Notes under the pieces: generated by a model
Told to the model about the DNA's origin: nothing
Seen by the model: the letters and a program-made list of their open reading frames with translations, nothing else
Database searches by the model: none
Source: Microbacterium invictum
Lineage (GTDB): Bacteria; Actinomycetota; Actinomycetes; Actinomycetales; Microbacteriaceae
Length of the DNA: 64,000 nucleotides
Reading direction: 5' to 3'
Assembly (NCBI RefSeq): GCF_034421375.1
Contig: NZ_CP139779.1
Coordinates: 1,674,001-1,738,000, forward strand
Position numbers and translations under genes: made by a program
Part shown: in pieces, positions 54,572 to 64,000 of the stretch
Position numbering within the stretch: the first letter of the stretch is position 1
How the letters are laid out: each line of letters starts with the position of its first letter

Positions 54572-55741
54572 TCAGTCGTGGACGCTCAGCGAGGCGAGGT
54601 GGTCGCGCAGCGTCGGACCGGCGCGGAACTCGCGGATGAGGTGACGCACCACCTCGCGCAGATCGCCGTCGGCGGCCTCGGCGACCAGGAGCTGCCGGGC
54701 GTAGCTCGCGCCGCCGGCGAGGATGCGCTCGAGCCCCGCGAACTCGCGGGCGCACTTCAGCTCCACGGCGATCTCGGCCACCTCGTCCATCGTGGCTCTC
54801 AGGTGATCGCGGACCGGCACCTGGGTGCCGTCGCGGTCGACGATGACGAGGGCGTCCAGTCCGTAGCGCGCGGCGCGCCATTTGTTCTCGCGGACGAACC
54901 AGGGCTGGATGCCGCTGATGTCGGCGCCGTCGTCAAGGAGGCGTGAGAAGTGCTCGACCATGACCTGCACGAACGCCGCCACGGCGGCGAGCTCGGGGAG
55001 GGTCGACATGCCGTCGCATGCCCGGACCTCGATGGTCCCCCAGCGGGGGGCGGGGCGGATGTCCCACCGCACCTCGGTCGCATCCTCCATCACCCCGGTG
55101 GCGACCATGTCGTCGAGGTAGCGCTCGAAAGCGGACCAGTCGGGAAGCGGCCAGGGAAGCCCGGCGGTCGGCAGCTGCTGGAAGACCAGGGCGCGATTCG
55201 AGGCGTAGCCGGTGCGCTCCCCGGCCCAGAACGGGGAGGAGGCCGACAGCGCCTGAAGGTGCGGGAGGTAGACCGACAGCGCGTTGATGATGGGGAAGAC
55301 CTTGGTCACATCCTCCACGCCGACGTGCACGTGGATGCCCCAGATCATCATGTTCCGCCCCCACCACTGGGTGCGCTCGATGAGGCTGTGGTAGCGCGTC
55401 TTGTCGGTGACCTCCTGGTCGTACCACTGCGCGAACGGATGGCTGCCGGCGCAGAGCAGCTCGATGCCCCTGGGGTCGGTGGCCGTCCGCAGCGCTGCGA
55501 TCGCGTCGCCGATGTCGTCGACGGCGGCGGCGACGGTGTCGCCGATGCCGCTGGTGAGCTCGACGGTGTTGGTGAGGAGCTCCTGCGTGATGGTGTACCG
55601 CTCGAGGGCCGCCTCCTCGCCGAGCGCCTCTAAGACCTCGGGAGCGCGGGGGACGAGATCGCCCGTCTCGCCATCGGCGAGCATGAGCTCCCACTCGATC
55701 CCAACGGTGGACCGCGCCGACCGGGCGAAGGGCTCCGTCAT
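54572..55741 (-). CDS. Glutamate--cysteine ligase, YbdK-type (GCS2)
   Basis: 389 residues of the GCS2/YbdK family, carboxylate-amine ligases that make gamma-glutamylcysteine weakly or have other amine substrates. VGIEWELMLADGETGDL is the N-terminal ATP/metal site, SHPFAQW and GIHVHVGVED (with the HVHVG core) are family marks, and RPAPRWGTIEVRACDG is the next conserved block. Actinobacteria use mycothiol, so the true product is uncertain. The start ATG 55741 has CACACT six bases upstream, a weak version of the leaderless pattern. It points away from rpsP. Confidence 0.88.
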   Translation of the reverse strand: MTEPFARSARSTVGIEWELMLADGETGDLVPRAPEVLEALGEEAALERYTITQELLTNTVELTSGIGDTVAAAVDDIGDAIAALRTATDPRGIELLCAGSHPFAQWYDQEVTDKTRYHSLIERTQWWGRNMMIWGIHVHVGVEDVTKVFPIINALSVYLPHLQALSASSPFWAGERTGYASNRALVFQQLPTAGLPWPLPDWSAFERYLDDMVATGVMEDATEVRWDIRPAPRWGTIEVRACDGMSTLPELAAVAAFVQVMVEHFSRLLDDGADISGIQPWFVRENKWRAARYGLDALVIVDRDGTQVPVRDHLRATMDEVAEIAVELKCAREFAGLERILAGGASYARQLLVAEAADGDLREVVRHLIREFRAGPTLRDHLASLSVHD

Positions 55742-55778
55742 GGGCCCAGTGTGGCATGACGTCGCGCTGGCTCGACGG

Positions 55779-55808
55779 TTCGCGACTGTTCGTGTCGTCT
55801 GGCAGAAT
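55779..55808 (+). promoter_or_regulatory. Candidate promoter of the rpsP operon
   Basis: TTCGCG, 18-base spacer, CAGAAT with TG one base before it (extended -10). The -10 overlaps the left arm of the inverted repeat at 55807-55839. Start near 55815. Confidence 0.4.
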
Positions 55809-55839
55809 AGAGGGTCGGACGCCGGACTCGACCCTCTAT
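55807..55839 (+). promoter_or_regulatory. 11-bp inverted repeat at the rpsP promoter
   Basis: ATAGAGGGTCG, 11-base spacer, CGACCCTCTAT. It straddles the -10 and predicted transcript start, about 90 bases before rpsP. Possible operator or leader hairpin for the ribosomal-protein operon. Confidence 0.5.
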
Positions 55840-55930
55840 CCAGACCGCCGTCCTCCGCAGAGCTTCCACCGGGTGTTGCACCCCACCTCCCGGTCGACCA
55901 GTTCATTCCTTCCACACATTCAGGAGAATC

Positions 55931-56353
55931 GTGGCTGTCAAGATCCGTCTGAAGCGCCTGGGCAAGATCCGTGCGCCGTACTACCGCATCGTCGTGGCCG
56001 ACTCGCGCACCAAGCGCGATGGTCGAGTCATCGAAGAGATCGGGAAGTACCACCCCACCGAAGAGCCCTCGTTCATCGAGGTCGACTCCGAGCGAGCGCA
56101 GTACTGGCTCGGTGTCGGCGCCCAGCCGACCGAGCAGGTGCGCGCCATCCTCAAGCTGACCGGCGACTGGGGCACCTTCAAGGGCGAGAAGGGCGCGACC
56201 TCGACGGTGAAGACGCGCGGGGACAAGCCCGCCTTCGAGCTGGACTCGTCGAAGTCCTCCGTCGTCAAGCCCAAGGCCGAGAAGAAGGCCGCGGACACCG
56301 CCGAGGCTCCGGCCGACGAGGCCGAGGCTCCGGCCGACGCCGCCGCCGAGTAA
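55931..56353 (+). CDS. rpsP: 30S ribosomal protein S16
   Basis: 140 residues; the S16 core (1-85, [24 protein letters not shown] as start, GKYHPTEEP) binds 16S rRNA, and the C-terminal ~50 residues are a Lys/Ala/Glu/Pro-rich extension with a repeated [20 protein letters not shown] tail typical of actinobacteria. GTG 55931 is preceded by CAGGAG. It heads the group rpsP-KH-rimM-trmD, whose products act on small-subunit assembly and tRNA modification. Confidence 0.97.
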   Translation: MAVKIRLKRLGKIRAPYYRIVVADSRTKRDGRVIEEIGKYHPTEEPSFIEVDSERAQYWLGVGAQPTEQVRAILKLTGDWGTFKGEKGATSTVKTRGDKPAFELDSSKSSVVKPKAEKKAADTAEAPADEAEAPADAAAE

Positions 56354-56366
56354 GCGCCTCGTCGCC

Positions 56367-56597
56367 GTGCTCGCCGCCGCGCTCGAACACATCGTCAAGG
56401 GGATCGTCGATCACCCGGACGACGTCCGCATCCAGTCGTCCACGTCGCCTCGCGGCGACCTCCTCGAGGTGCATGTGCACCCCGAGGACAGGGGACGCGT
56501 GATCGGGCGCGGCGGCCGCACGGCCAAGGCCCTTCGCACCCTCGTCGCCGCCCTCGCAGACGGACGCCGCGTGCGCGTCGACGTCGCGGATGACTGA
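56367..56597 (+). CDS. KH-domain RNA-binding protein
   Basis: 76 residues, a single KH fold of the YlqC/KhpA kind: LEHIVKGIVDHPDDV, then the GxxG loop VIGRGGRTAKALRTLV. KhpA binds many RNAs and affects ribosome and cell-division functions in other Gram-positives. GTG 56367 starts 13 bases after rpsP. Its stop overlaps the rimM ATG by 8 bases, so the gene is coupled to rimM. Confidence 0.92.
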   Translation: MLAAALEHIVKGIVDHPDDVRIQSSTSPRGDLLEVHVHPEDRGRVIGRGGRTAKALRTLVAALADGRRVRVDVADD

Positions 56598-57294
56598 CGT
56601 GGCCACCGAAGACCCCTCCGCCGGTCCCGCGGCGCGCACGCGCGCGGGCGATCGGACGCAGCTCCGTGTCGGCCGCCTGGTGAAGGCCCATGGCCTCAAA
56701 GGCGCGCTGAAGATCGAGCTGTACACCGACGACCCCGACGGGAGATTCGTCCCCGGCGCGACCTTCACCCTGCAGGTGCCCGAAACCTCCCCGTGGCACG
56801 GCAAGCCGCTGACGGTCCGAGAGTTCCGTTGGATGAACTCCCATCCGGTGGCGTTCTTCGACGGGGTGGACGACCGCACCACGGCGGAGAGCCTCGTGCG
56901 CGCCATCCTCTGGATCGATGAGGACGCGGCGGCGACATCGGACGAGGCTGACGCCTGGTACGACCACCAGCTGGTCGGCCTCGACGTCGTCCGCGACGGA
57001 TCGGTGGTCGGTCGGGTCATCCGCGTCGACCACCTGCCTGCGCAGGACCTGCTGATCATCCGCCCCTCCGGCGACGGTGACGGCGAACTGCTCGTCCCCT
57101 TCGTCTCGGCCATCGTCCCCGATGTCGACATCGCCGGCGGACGTCTCACCGTCACCCCGCCCCCGGGTCTCTTCGAAGACCTGCCGGGCGAGCCGGATGA
57201 GTCCGACGCCGCATCCGCCGGGTCCGACGACGACGGCGGCGGCGGAAGTGCGCCGGCGGGCGGGGCCGAGGACGGCCGACCGGACGCGTCCTGA
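56590..57294 (+). CDS. rimM: 16S rRNA processing protein RimM
   Basis: 30S assembly factor that binds S19. 234 residues: the N-terminal RimM barrel begins [20 protein letters not shown] after a ~20-residue extension, and the PRC-like C domain includes [11 protein letters not shown] and [12 protein letters not shown]. The last ~35 residues form an Asp/Gly/Ala-rich disordered tail ([14 protein letters not shown]) that is longer than in E. coli. One base separates it from trmD. Confidence 0.95.
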   Translation: MTDVATEDPSAGPAARTRAGDRTQLRVGRLVKAHGLKGALKIELYTDDPDGRFVPGATFTLQVPETSPWHGKPLTVREFRWMNSHPVAFFDGVDDRTTAESLVRAILWIDEDAAATSDEADAWYDHQLVGLDVVRDGSVVGRVIRVDHLPAQDLLIIRPSGDGDGELLVPFVSAIVPDVDIAGGRLTVTPPPGLFEDLPGEPDESDAASAGSDDDGGGGSAPAGGAEDGRPDAS

Positions 57295-57295
57295 C

Positions 57296-57973
57296 GTGCG
57301 CGTCGACATCGTCTCGATCTTCCCGGCCTTCTTCGACGTCCTCGACGTCTCGCTGATCGGCAAGGCCCGAGATCGCGGCCTGCTGGACATCCGCGTCCAC
57401 GATCTGCGCGCGTGGACGCACGACAGGCACCGAACCGTCGACGACACCCCCTACGGCGGGGGCGCGGGCATGGTCATGAAGCCCGAACCGTGGGGGGAGG
57501 CGCTCGATGAGATCCTCACCCCCGACGCGCTGCTCATCGTCCCGTCGCCCGCGGGGGAGCGCTTCGCGCAGCCGCTCGCCCGCGCTCTCGCCGACGAGGC
57601 GCACCTCGTCTTCGCCTGCGGACGCTACGAGGGCATCGACCAACGCGTCGTCGATCACTTCGCTGCGACGCATAGGGTGCGATCGATCAGCCTCGGCGAC
57701 TACGTCCTCAACGGCGGGGAGGTCGCCGCGATGGCGATGGTGGAGGCGGTCTCGCGCCTCGTGCCCGGCGTCGTCGGCAACCCCGAGTCCCTCGTCGAGG
57801 AGTCGCACGAGTCCGGCCTCCTGGAGTACCCGAGCTACACCAAGCCCGCCACCTGGCGCGGACACGAGGTGCCGCCGGTTCTCCTGAGCGGCAATCACGG
57901 TGAGATCGCGCGCTGGCGGCGCGAGCAGAGTGTCGCCCGCACCCGGATGCACCGGCCCGACCTGCTCGACTGA
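57296..57973 (+). CDS. trmD: tRNA (guanine37-N1)-methyltransferase
   Basis: Adds the m1G37 methyl group next to the anticodon, using SAM in the deep trefoil knot of SPOUT enzymes. 225 residues from GTG 57296: [66 protein letters not shown] (knot) and [14 protein letters not shown] are conserved. The protein is near the short end of the family range. Last gene of the rpsP cluster. Confidence 0.95.
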   Translation: MRVDIVSIFPAFFDVLDVSLIGKARDRGLLDIRVHDLRAWTHDRHRTVDDTPYGGGAGMVMKPEPWGEALDEILTPDALLIVPSPAGERFAQPLARALADEAHLVFACGRYEGIDQRVVDHFAATHRVRSISLGDYVLNGGEVAAMAMVEAVSRLVPGVVGNPESLVEESHESGLLEYPSYTKPATWRGHEVPPVLLSGNHGEIARWRREQSVARTRMHRPDLLD

Positions 57974-58015
57974 GCATCCGGCGTCAAGTGGCACCGGCGT
58001 GTCATCCGGCCTCGA

Positions 58016-58021
58016 TATGCT
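58016..58021 (+). promoter_or_regulatory. -10 element TATGCT of the glgX-treYZ operon
   Basis: TATGCT is well placed for a transcript start near 58028, which puts the 23-bp inverted repeat at +11 to +33. Confidence 0.5.
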
Positions 58022-58037
58022 CGGGACCTTCGTAACC

Positions 58038-58060
58038 GATCGTGCGGCGTGCGCACGATC
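58038..58060 (+). promoter_or_regulatory. 23-bp inverted repeat before glgX
   Basis: GATCGTGCG, spacer GCGTG, CGCACGATC: nine-base perfect arms. It lies in the 5' leader, ending 14 bases before ATG 58075 and just before the AAAGGA ribosome site. It may be an operator or an mRNA hairpin. Confidence 0.55.
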
Positions 58061-58074
58061 ACGAAAGGAAACGG

Positions 58075-60285
58075 ATGACGCTGCAGGCTTGGCCGGGGTC
58101 GGCATACCCCCTCGGCGCCACCTTCGACGGGAACGGCACGAACTTCGCTGTCTTCAGCGAGGGTGCGGAACGCGTCGAGCTCTGTCTCTTCGACGACGAC
58201 GGCGCCGAGACCAGGGTGGAGCTGCGCGACGTCGACGCCTTCGTGTGGCACGTCTACCTTCCCAACGTCGGACCGGGGCAGCGCTACGGGTACCGCGTGC
58301 ACGGGCCGTACGACCCGGCGAACGGCCAGCGGTTCAATCCGAGCAAGCTCCTGCTGGACCCGTATGCCAAGGCCGTCGACGGCGAGATCACCTGGGGCCA
58401 GTCGGTGTTCTCGTACACCTTCGGCGATCCCGACTCGTTCAACGACGAGGACTCCGCCGACGCGATGATGAAGGGAGTCGTGGTCAACCCGTTCTTCGAC
58501 TGGACCGGTGACCGTCAGCCCAAGACCCCGTATGCGGAGACGCTCATCTACGAGGCGCACGTCAAGGGCCTCACGAAGCTCAACGAGCTGATCCCCGAAG
58601 AGCTGCGCGGGAGCTACAGCGGCATCGCGCACCCGGCGGTCATCGACCATCTGCTCAAGCTGGGGGTCACCGCGATCGAGCTCATGCCTGTGCACCAGTT
58701 CGTCAATGACTCCACCCTCCAGGACAAGGGGTTGGCGAACTACTGGGGCTACAACACCATCGCCTTCCTCGCTCCGCAGAACACCTATGCCTCCACCGGT
58801 CAGCGCGGCCAGCAGGTGCAGGAGTTCAAGGGCATGGTCCGCGCCCTCCACACGGCGGGTATCGAAGTCATCCTCGACGTCGTCTACAACCACACCGCCG
58901 AGGGCAACCACATGGGCCCGACGCTCTCGATGCGCGGCATCGACAACGAGGCGTACTACCGCCTCGAGCAGGACGACAAGCGCTACTACACCGATTACAC
59001 CGGCACCGGGAACAGCCTGAACGTCGGAAACCCGCACGCCCTGCAGCTGATCATGGATTCGCTGCGCTACTGGGTGCTCGACATGCACGTGGACGGCTTC
59101 CGGTTCGATCTGGCCTCGACCCTCGCGCGGGAGTTCTACGACGTCGATCGCCTCGCCACCTTCTTCGAGCTCGTGCAGCAGGATCCGGTGGTCTCGCAGG
59201 TCAAGCTCATCGCCGAGCCGTGGGACGTCGGACCCGGCGGATACCAGGTCGGCAACTTCCCGCCGCAGTGGACGGAGTGGAACGGCAAGTACCGCGACAC
59301 CGTCCGCGACTTCTGGCGCGGCGAGCCGCAGGCGCTCGGCGAGTTCGCCTCGCGCCTGACCGGCTCGGCCGATCTGTACGAGCACTCGGGGCGTCGCCCG
59401 GTGGCATCGATCAACTTCGTCACCGCGCACGACGGCTTCACCCTGCGCGATCTGGTGTCGTACAACGAGAAGCACAACGACGCCAACGGCGAGGACAACA
59501 ACGACGGCGAATCGCACAACCGCTCGTACAACCACGGGGTCGAGGGACCCACCGACGACCCCGAGGTCCTCACGCTCCGCGCCCGCCAGCAGCGTAACTT
59601 CATCGCCACCCTGATGCTCAGCCAGGGCGTGCCGATGCTGCTGCACGGGGACGAGCTCGGTCGCACCCAGCAGGGGAACAACAACGGCTACGCCCAGGAC
59701 AACGAGCTGACCTGGATGCACTGGGATGCGGTCGATCAGCCTCTGCTCGAGTTCACCGCAGCGCTGGCGCGCCTGCGGCGCGACCACCCGACGTTCCGCC
59801 GGAGCCGGTTCTTCAACGGCCGCCCGGTGCGCCGCGAGCAGGGCGCGCGGATCCCCGACATCGTGTGGCTGCGCCCCGACGGCTCGGAGATGCAGCCGGA
59901 GGACTGGGACTCCGGATTCGGTCGCGCCATCGGCGTGTTCCTCAACGGCAACGGCATCCGCGAGCGCGATCGCCGCGGCGAGCCGATCTCGGACAAGCAC
60001 TTCATCATCCTGTTCAACGCCGGGGACGAAGAGGTGGACTTCCACCTGCCCGCGGTGGAGTTCAGCCCGAAGTGGGACACGGTGGTCGACACCGCGGGTC
60101 GCCGCGCCGACTCCGCCCCCCTGGAGCCGGGGGAGTCGGTGCCGCTGGCGGCGAAGTCGCTGATGGTGCTGTGCGAGCACGAGGTCCCCGAGCCCGAGGT
60201 CGATCATTCGGTGGCGGCGTCGCTGGTGCTCCTCGCCGACTCCGAGGTGCCGCAGATGCCGCCGAAGGCCGAGGCCAGTCGGTGA
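58075..60285 (+). CDS. glgX: Glycogen debranching enzyme GlgX
   Basis: Isoamylase-type alpha-1,6-glucosidase acting on limit-dextrin branches of glycogen. 736 residues: CBM48 N-terminal domain (1-140, YPLGATFDGNGTNFAVFSE), then a GH13 barrel with DVVYNHTAEG, MHVDGFRFDLAS (nucleophile Asp), KLIAEPWDVG (acid Glu) and NFVTAHDGFTL. ATG 58075 has AAAGGA 6 bases upstream. First of three genes in an operon that turns glycogen into trehalose. Confidence 0.96.
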   Translation: MTLQAWPGSAYPLGATFDGNGTNFAVFSEGAERVELCLFDDDGAETRVELRDVDAFVWHVYLPNVGPGQRYGYRVHGPYDPANGQRFNPSKLLLDPYAKAVDGEITWGQSVFSYTFGDPDSFNDEDSADAMMKGVVVNPFFDWTGDRQPKTPYAETLIYEAHVKGLTKLNELIPEELRGSYSGIAHPAVIDHLLKLGVTAIELMPVHQFVNDSTLQDKGLANYWGYNTIAFLAPQNTYASTGQRGQQVQEFKGMVRALHTAGIEVILDVVYNHTAEGNHMGPTLSMRGIDNEAYYRLEQDDKRYYTDYTGTGNSLNVGNPHALQLIMDSLRYWVLDMHVDGFRFDLASTLAREFYDVDRLATFFELVQQDPVVSQVKLIAEPWDVGPGGYQVGNFPPQWTEWNGKYRDTVRDFWRGEPQALGEFASRLTGSADLYEHSGRRPVASINFVTAHDGFTLRDLVSYNEKHNDANGEDNNDGESHNRSYNHGVEGPTDDPEVLTLRARQQRNFIATLMLSQGVPMLLHGDELGRTQQGNNNGYAQDNELTWMHWDAVDQPLLEFTAALARLRRDHPTFRRSRFFNGRPVRREQGARIPDIVWLRPDGSEMQPEDWDSGFGRAIGVFLNGNGIRERDRRGEPISDKHFIILFNAGDEEVDFHLPAVEFSPKWDTVVDTAGRRADSAPLEPGESVPLAAKSLMVLCEHEVPEPEVDHSVAASLVLLADSEVPQMPPKAEASR

Positions 60286-62720
60286 GTTCCACCGCGCTCC
60301 CCGACGCGGCAGGGGACCGACGGCACCCCGCATCGACCTACCGCCTTCAGATCCGCAGATCGTTCGACCTCGACCATGCCGCAGCGGTGACCGACTACCT
60401 GCGCGATCTCGGGGTGTCGTGGGCCTACCTCTCCCCGCTCCTCGCTGCGACGTCGGGGTCGGACCACGGGTACGACGTCGTCGATGTCACGCGCGTCGAC
60501 CCCGAGCGAGGCGGTCCCGAGGCGCTGGCGCGATTCGCGGCGGCGGCCCGGCAGGCGGGCCTCGGCATCCTCGTCGACATCGTCCCCAACCACATGGGCA
60601 TCTCGTCGCCGGCGGAGAACGCATGGTGGTGGGATGTCCTCCTGCGAGGCCGGGGCTCCGCCCATGCGGCAGCGTTCGACATCGACTGGGACTTCGGCGG
60701 CGGCCGCGTGCTCGTCCCGATCCTCGGCGACGATGAGGAGGCCGTCGTCACCGCGGGCGAGATCACCGTGTCGCCCGAGACGGACGATCCTTCCCTCTTC
60801 CCCTTCGGCGCGCTGCGCTACTTCGAGCACGCGTTCCCCCTCGCCGAAGGATCGGCGCCGGACGCGGAGACGTCCGATCCGGCCGTCGTGCGCGCGGTGC
60901 TCTCCCGACAGCACTACCGGCTGGCGTTCTGGCGTACCGAGGCCGACGACCTGAACTACCGCCGCTTCTTCGCCGTCACGACCCTGGCCGGTGTCCGCGT
61001 CGAGCTGCCGCAGATCTTCGAGGCAACGCACGCCGAGATCCTCCGCTGGCTGCGCGAGGGCCTCGCCGATGGCCTGCGCGTGGATCATCCGGATGGCCTG
61101 CTCGACCCGGGCGGATACCTCGACCGGCTGGCCGAGGCCGCCCGGGAAGCCCGCGGCGCGCCGACGCACGTCCTCGTGGAGAAGATCCTCGAGCATGGCG
61201 AGGACCTCCCCGCCTGGTGGCGCACCGCCGGCACGACCGGATACGACGCGATGGGCGAGATCGACCGGCTGTTCGTCGATCCGGCCGGCGAAGATGCGCT
61301 CGACCGGCTCGACGCGCGACTGCGCGACGAGACCGGGGTGCCCGGGGGCAGCTGGTCCGACCTCATCCACACCACGAAGCGGATGATCGGGGACACCATC
61401 CAGCGCGCCGAGATCGCACGGCTCGTGCGGTGCCTGCCCGCACCGGTCGACCACGCCGCGGATGCCTTCGCCGAGCTCCTCGCCTGCTTCCCGGTCTACC
61501 GGTCCTACCTCCCGGCCGGCGAGGAGCAGCTCACCCGGGCGACCGAGGACGCCGCACGGCGCCGCCCCGATCTGGGCCCCAGCCTCGATGCGCTGAGGAC
61601 GATCCTGCGCGACCCCTCCCTCGAGGTCTCCCGCCGGTTCCAGCAGACGACGGGACCGGTGATGGCCAAAGGCGTCGAAGACACCGCCTTCTACCGCTAC
61701 ACCCGTCTCGGCTCCCTCACCGAGGTGGGTGGCGATCCCGCGGTCTTCTCGATGACGTCGGCGCAGTTCCATCTCGCTCAGCAGCGGCGCCTCGCGGCGT
61801 GGCCGCACGCGATGACCGCGCTGTCGACGCACGACACCAAGCGCGGCGAGGACGTCCGTGCGCGCCTGAACGTGCTCGCCGAGATCCCCGAACGCTGGGC
61901 CGAGGTGCTGGATGGTCTCCGCGCGGTGGCGACCACCGGCCACGGGCCGTTCGACGCCCTGCTCTGGCAGGCGGTGATCGGGGCCTGGCCCGCCACCCCC
62001 GATCGTCTGCACGCCTACGCAGAGAAAGCCGCCCGCGAGGCGGCCGAGGCCACCGGGTGGTGGGATCCGGACGAGGGCTTCGAGAAGAGGATGCACGCGC
62101 TGGTCGACGCGGCGTTCGCGGACGCCCGGCCGCTGATCGACGAGTTCGTCGCCGAGATATCGACCTACGGATGGATCAACTCCCTCGGGGCGAAGCTCGT
62201 ACAGCTCACGGCGCCGGGGGCACCTGACGTCTATCAGGGATCGGAGCTCTGGGAGACGTCGCTCGTCGACCCCGACAACCGTCGCCCCGTGGACTTCGCG
62301 CTGCGGAGGCGGATGCTGATGGACCTCGACGACGCGGTCGCGCGCGGGGACCTGCCGCCCGTGGACGCATCGGGCCGGGCGAAGCTGCTGATCACCTCGC
62401 GGGCGCTGCGCCTCCGGCGCGATCGACCCGATCTGTTTACCGTCCATCGCCCGACGGCCGTGGTGGGCGAGGCGTCGGAGCACGCCGTCGCCTTCCATCG
62501 CGGCGCGGCGACGACCGTGGCCACGCGATTCCCGGTCGGACTCACCCGGCGTGGCGGCTGGGGCGGGACCGCGGTGATGCTTCCCGCAGGCCCGGTCGTG
62601 GACGCGCTGACGGGCCGTCGGTTCGAGGGCGGCGAGACCGAGCTGTCGCTGATTCTGCAGTTGTATCCGGTGGCGCTCCTCGTCGAGGCCGACCGGCTCG
62701 AGGAAGGACAGAGCCGATGA
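60282..62720 (+). CDS. treY: Maltooligosyl trehalose synthase
   Basis: Rearranges the reducing end of maltodextrin to a trehalosyl unit. 812 residues from GTG 60282 overlapping the glgX stop (GTGA). [16 protein letters not shown] is the typical start; [29 protein letters not shown], the nucleophile region [31 protein letters not shown] with the acid Glu, and [16 protein letters not shown] are family marks. The product is the substrate of treZ, whose ATG overlaps the treY stop. Confidence 0.96.
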   Translation: MSSTALPDAAGDRRHPASTYRLQIRRSFDLDHAAAVTDYLRDLGVSWAYLSPLLAATSGSDHGYDVVDVTRVDPERGGPEALARFAAAARQAGLGILVDIVPNHMGISSPAENAWWWDVLLRGRGSAHAAAFDIDWDFGGGRVLVPILGDDEEAVVTAGEITVSPETDDPSLFPFGALRYFEHAFPLAEGSAPDAETSDPAVVRAVLSRQHYRLAFWRTEADDLNYRRFFAVTTLAGVRVELPQIFEATHAEILRWLREGLADGLRVDHPDGLLDPGGYLDRLAEAAREARGAPTHVLVEKILEHGEDLPAWWRTAGTTGYDAMGEIDRLFVDPAGEDALDRLDARLRDETGVPGGSWSDLIHTTKRMIGDTIQRAEIARLVRCLPAPVDHAADAFAELLACFPVYRSYLPAGEEQLTRATEDAARRRPDLGPSLDALRTILRDPSLEVSRRFQQTTGPVMAKGVEDTAFYRYTRLGSLTEVGGDPAVFSMTSAQFHLAQQRRLAAWPHAMTALSTHDTKRGEDVRARLNVLAEIPERWAEVLDGLRAVATTGHGPFDALLWQAVIGAWPATPDRLHAYAEKAAREAAEATGWWDPDEGFEKRMHALVDAAFADARPLIDEFVAEISTYGWINSLGAKLVQLTAPGAPDVYQGSELWETSLVDPDNRRPVDFALRRRMLMDLDDAVARGDLPPVDASGRAKLLITSRALRLRRDRPDLFTVHRPTAVVGEASEHAVAFHRGAATTVATRFPVGLTRRGGWGGTAVMLPAGPVVDALTGRRFEGGETELSLILQLYPVALLVEADRLEEGQSR

Positions 62721-64000
62721 TCGAACTGTGGGCACCGCGGGCCTCCCGCGTCCGGCTGCGGCACGCCGGGGGAGACCTCGAGATGCAGGCGACAGCCGAG
62801 GGATGGTGGCAGGGAGAGATCGCGCTGGCAGACGGTGATCGGTACGGCTTCGTGCTCGACGACGGCGACGCCGTGCGTCCCGACCCGCGCTCGCGCCGGC
62901 AGCCGCGCGGCGTCCACGAGCCCTCATCGTGGTTCGACCCGGGAGCGCACGAGTGGAGCGACCAGTCCTGGACGGGCCGGCAGCTGGCCGGGGGGATCGT
63001 GTACGAGCTCCACGTCGGGACCTTCACCCCCGAGGGCACGCTCGATACGGCCGCGTCGCGGCTCGACCATCTCGTCGACCTGGGTGTGACCCACGTGGAG
63101 CTCCTCCCCGTCAACGGCTTCAACGGCATCTGGAACTGGGGTTACGACGGCGTGCTGTGGTACACCGTCCACGAGGCCTACGGCGGGCCGGCGGCGTATC
63201 AGCGATTCGTCGACGCCTGCCATGGTCGCGGGCTCGCCGTCATCCAGGACGTCGTGTACAACCACCTGGGTCCGAGCGGGAACTATCTGCCCGAGTACGG
63301 CCCGTACCTCCGCGACGCCGAGCGCAACACCTGGGGTTCGTCCGTGAACCTCGATGAGCCCGCGGTCCGCTCGTTCATCGTGGAGAACGCGCTGATGTGG
63401 ATGCGGGACTACCACGTCGACGGCCTGCGTCTGGATGCCGTCCACGCGCTGCTAGACCGCACCGATCGGCACATCCTGCAGGAGATCTCCGAGGAGACCG
63501 ATCGGCTGAGCGCACACGTCGGTCGCCCGCTGACCCTCATCGCCGAGTCGGATATGAACGACGCCATGCTCATCTCCGCCCGCGAGGCGGGCGGATATGG
63601 CCTGACCGCGCAGTGGAGCGACGACTACCACCACGCCCTCCACGTCGCCCTCACGGGCGAGACCGTCGGCTACTACGCCGATTTCGCACCCCTGTCGGCC
63701 CTGGTGAAAGCCGCGACCCGGGGGTTCTTCCACGACGGCACCTGGTCGTCGTTCCGCGAGCGCGAGCACGGTCACCCCATCGACCCCCGCATCCCGACCT
63801 GGCGACTGGTGACGTACAGCCAGGATCACGACCAGATCGGGAATCGCGCCGCCGGGGATCGGCTGTCCCAGTCGCTGGACGAGGGCGGGCTGCGCATCGG
63901 CGCGGTGCTCACCCTCCTCGCGCCGTTCACTCCCATGCTCTTCATGGGGGAGGAGTGGGCGGCGAGCACCCCGTGGCAGTTCTTCACGTCGCATCCCGAG
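62717..64000 (+). CDS. treZ: Malto-oligosyltrehalose trehalohydrolase, 5' part (cut by window end)
   Basis: Releases free trehalose from maltooligosyl trehalose. 428 codons are visible of about 570-600; the frame stays open at the end. The N-terminal beta domain ([15 protein letters not shown]) is followed by a GH13 barrel with [41 protein letters not shown] (nucleophile), LIAESDMND (acid) and [11 protein letters not shown]. It begins in the treY stop (ATGA), so the three genes form a tightly coupled unit. Confidence 0.95.
   Translation, partial: MIELWAPRASRVRLRHAGGDLEMQATAEGWWQGEIALADGDRYGFVLDDGDAVRPDPRSRRQPRGVHEPSSWFDPGAHEWSDQSWTGRQLAGGIVYELHVGTFTPEGTLDTAASRLDHLVDLGVTHVELLPVNGFNGIWNWGYDGVLWYTVHEAYGGPAAYQRFVDACHGRGLAVIQDVVYNHLGPSGNYLPEYGPYLRDAERNTWGSSVNLDEPAVRSFIVENALMWMRDYHVDGLRLDAVHALLDRTDRHILQEISEETDRLSAHVGRPLTLIAESDMNDAMLISAREAGGYGLTAQWSDDYHHALHVALTGETVGYYADFAPLSALVKAATRGFFHDGTWSSFREREHGHPIDPRIPTWRLVTYSQDHDQIGNRAAGDRLSQSLDEGGLRIGAVLTLLAPFTPMLFMGEEWAASTPWQFFTSHPE

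Noticed and set aside
57961..58015. Repeats of CATCCGG and CCGGCGT after trmD
   Set aside because: Short direct repeats in GC-rich DNA; they do not form a stable hairpin or a regular array, so not called as CRISPR or terminator.
60204..62927. 907-codon open frame antisense to treY
   Set aside because: Same GC-driven shadow effect; no motif, and treY has full family marks.

Overview
This 64 kb window is chromosomal DNA of a high-GC Gram-positive actinobacterium. The conserved blocks leuCD-murA-plsC-gpsA-ddl-thiL, rsmD/recG/coaD/DUF177/rpmF/rnc/mutM, smc-ftsY, ffh and rpsP-KH-rimM-trmD, together with the coding style, point to Microbacteriaceae, most likely Microbacterium or a close relative. 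That assignment is inferred from recognised proteins, not from a search. Almost all of the window is core housekeeping DNA. I see no IS element, prophage, integrase or CRISPR array, and no gene-free stretch longer than about 215 bases.

Layout. 1-11.2 kb: branched-chain amino acid and serine genes (end of ilvC, serA, leuB, ilvE), with a secreted lamin-tail/metallophosphoesterase protein, two small membrane proteins and a TetR/MFS efflux pair. 11.2-18.9 kb: a fumarylacetoacetate-hydrolase-family enzyme, a second MFS protein, a class V PLP enzyme divergent from a LysR regulator, gltX, tRNA-Gln, an aminoglycoside-phosphotransferase-fold protein, an MBL-fold protein and tRNA-Glu. 18.9-26.1 kb: a membrane Ser/Thr kinase, a DeoR-fruK-fruA fructose operon, and a sigma factor with a DUF4349 membrane protein. 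26.1-36.1 kb: TerC-family protein, a candidate leucine leader peptide, leuCD, murA, plsC, gpsA, ddl, a DUF3515 lipoprotein, thiL and rsmD. 36.1-42.1 kb: a lipoprotein, recG, coaD, DUF177, rpmF, rnc and mutM. 42.0-45.0 kb: two tandem GNAT proteins, a 90-aa unknown and a newly noticed 33-codon ORF on the minus strand. 45.0-54.6 kb: smc, ftsY, a DUF2004-like protein, lipA-lipB, a TetR-VOC fusion and ffh. 54.6-64 kb: a YbdK-type glutamate-cysteine ligase, rpsP-KH-rimM-trmD and glgX-treY-treZ (treZ cut by the window end).

How the parts work together. leuB, leuC, leuD, ilvC and ilvE serve valine, isoleucine and leucine synthesis. smc, ftsY, ffh, rnc, rsmD, rimM and trmD are replication, secretion and translation machinery. 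glgX, treY and treZ turn glycogen into trehalose. fruK and fruA import and phosphorylate fructose under a DeoR repressor whose promoter carries helically phased repeats.

The most striking regulatory theme is leaderless transcription. At about 16 starts a TAnnnT hexamer ends 5-9 bases before an ATG or GTG that mostly lacks a Shine-Dalgarno sequence. The most interesting local finds are a leucine-codon leader peptide upstream of leuCD, a 33-codon ORF with near-consensus promoter and perfect Shine-Dalgarno upstream of the GNAT cluster, a one-piece TetR-VOC regulator with a candidate operator shared with lipB, and several strong inverted repeats in intergenic DNA.
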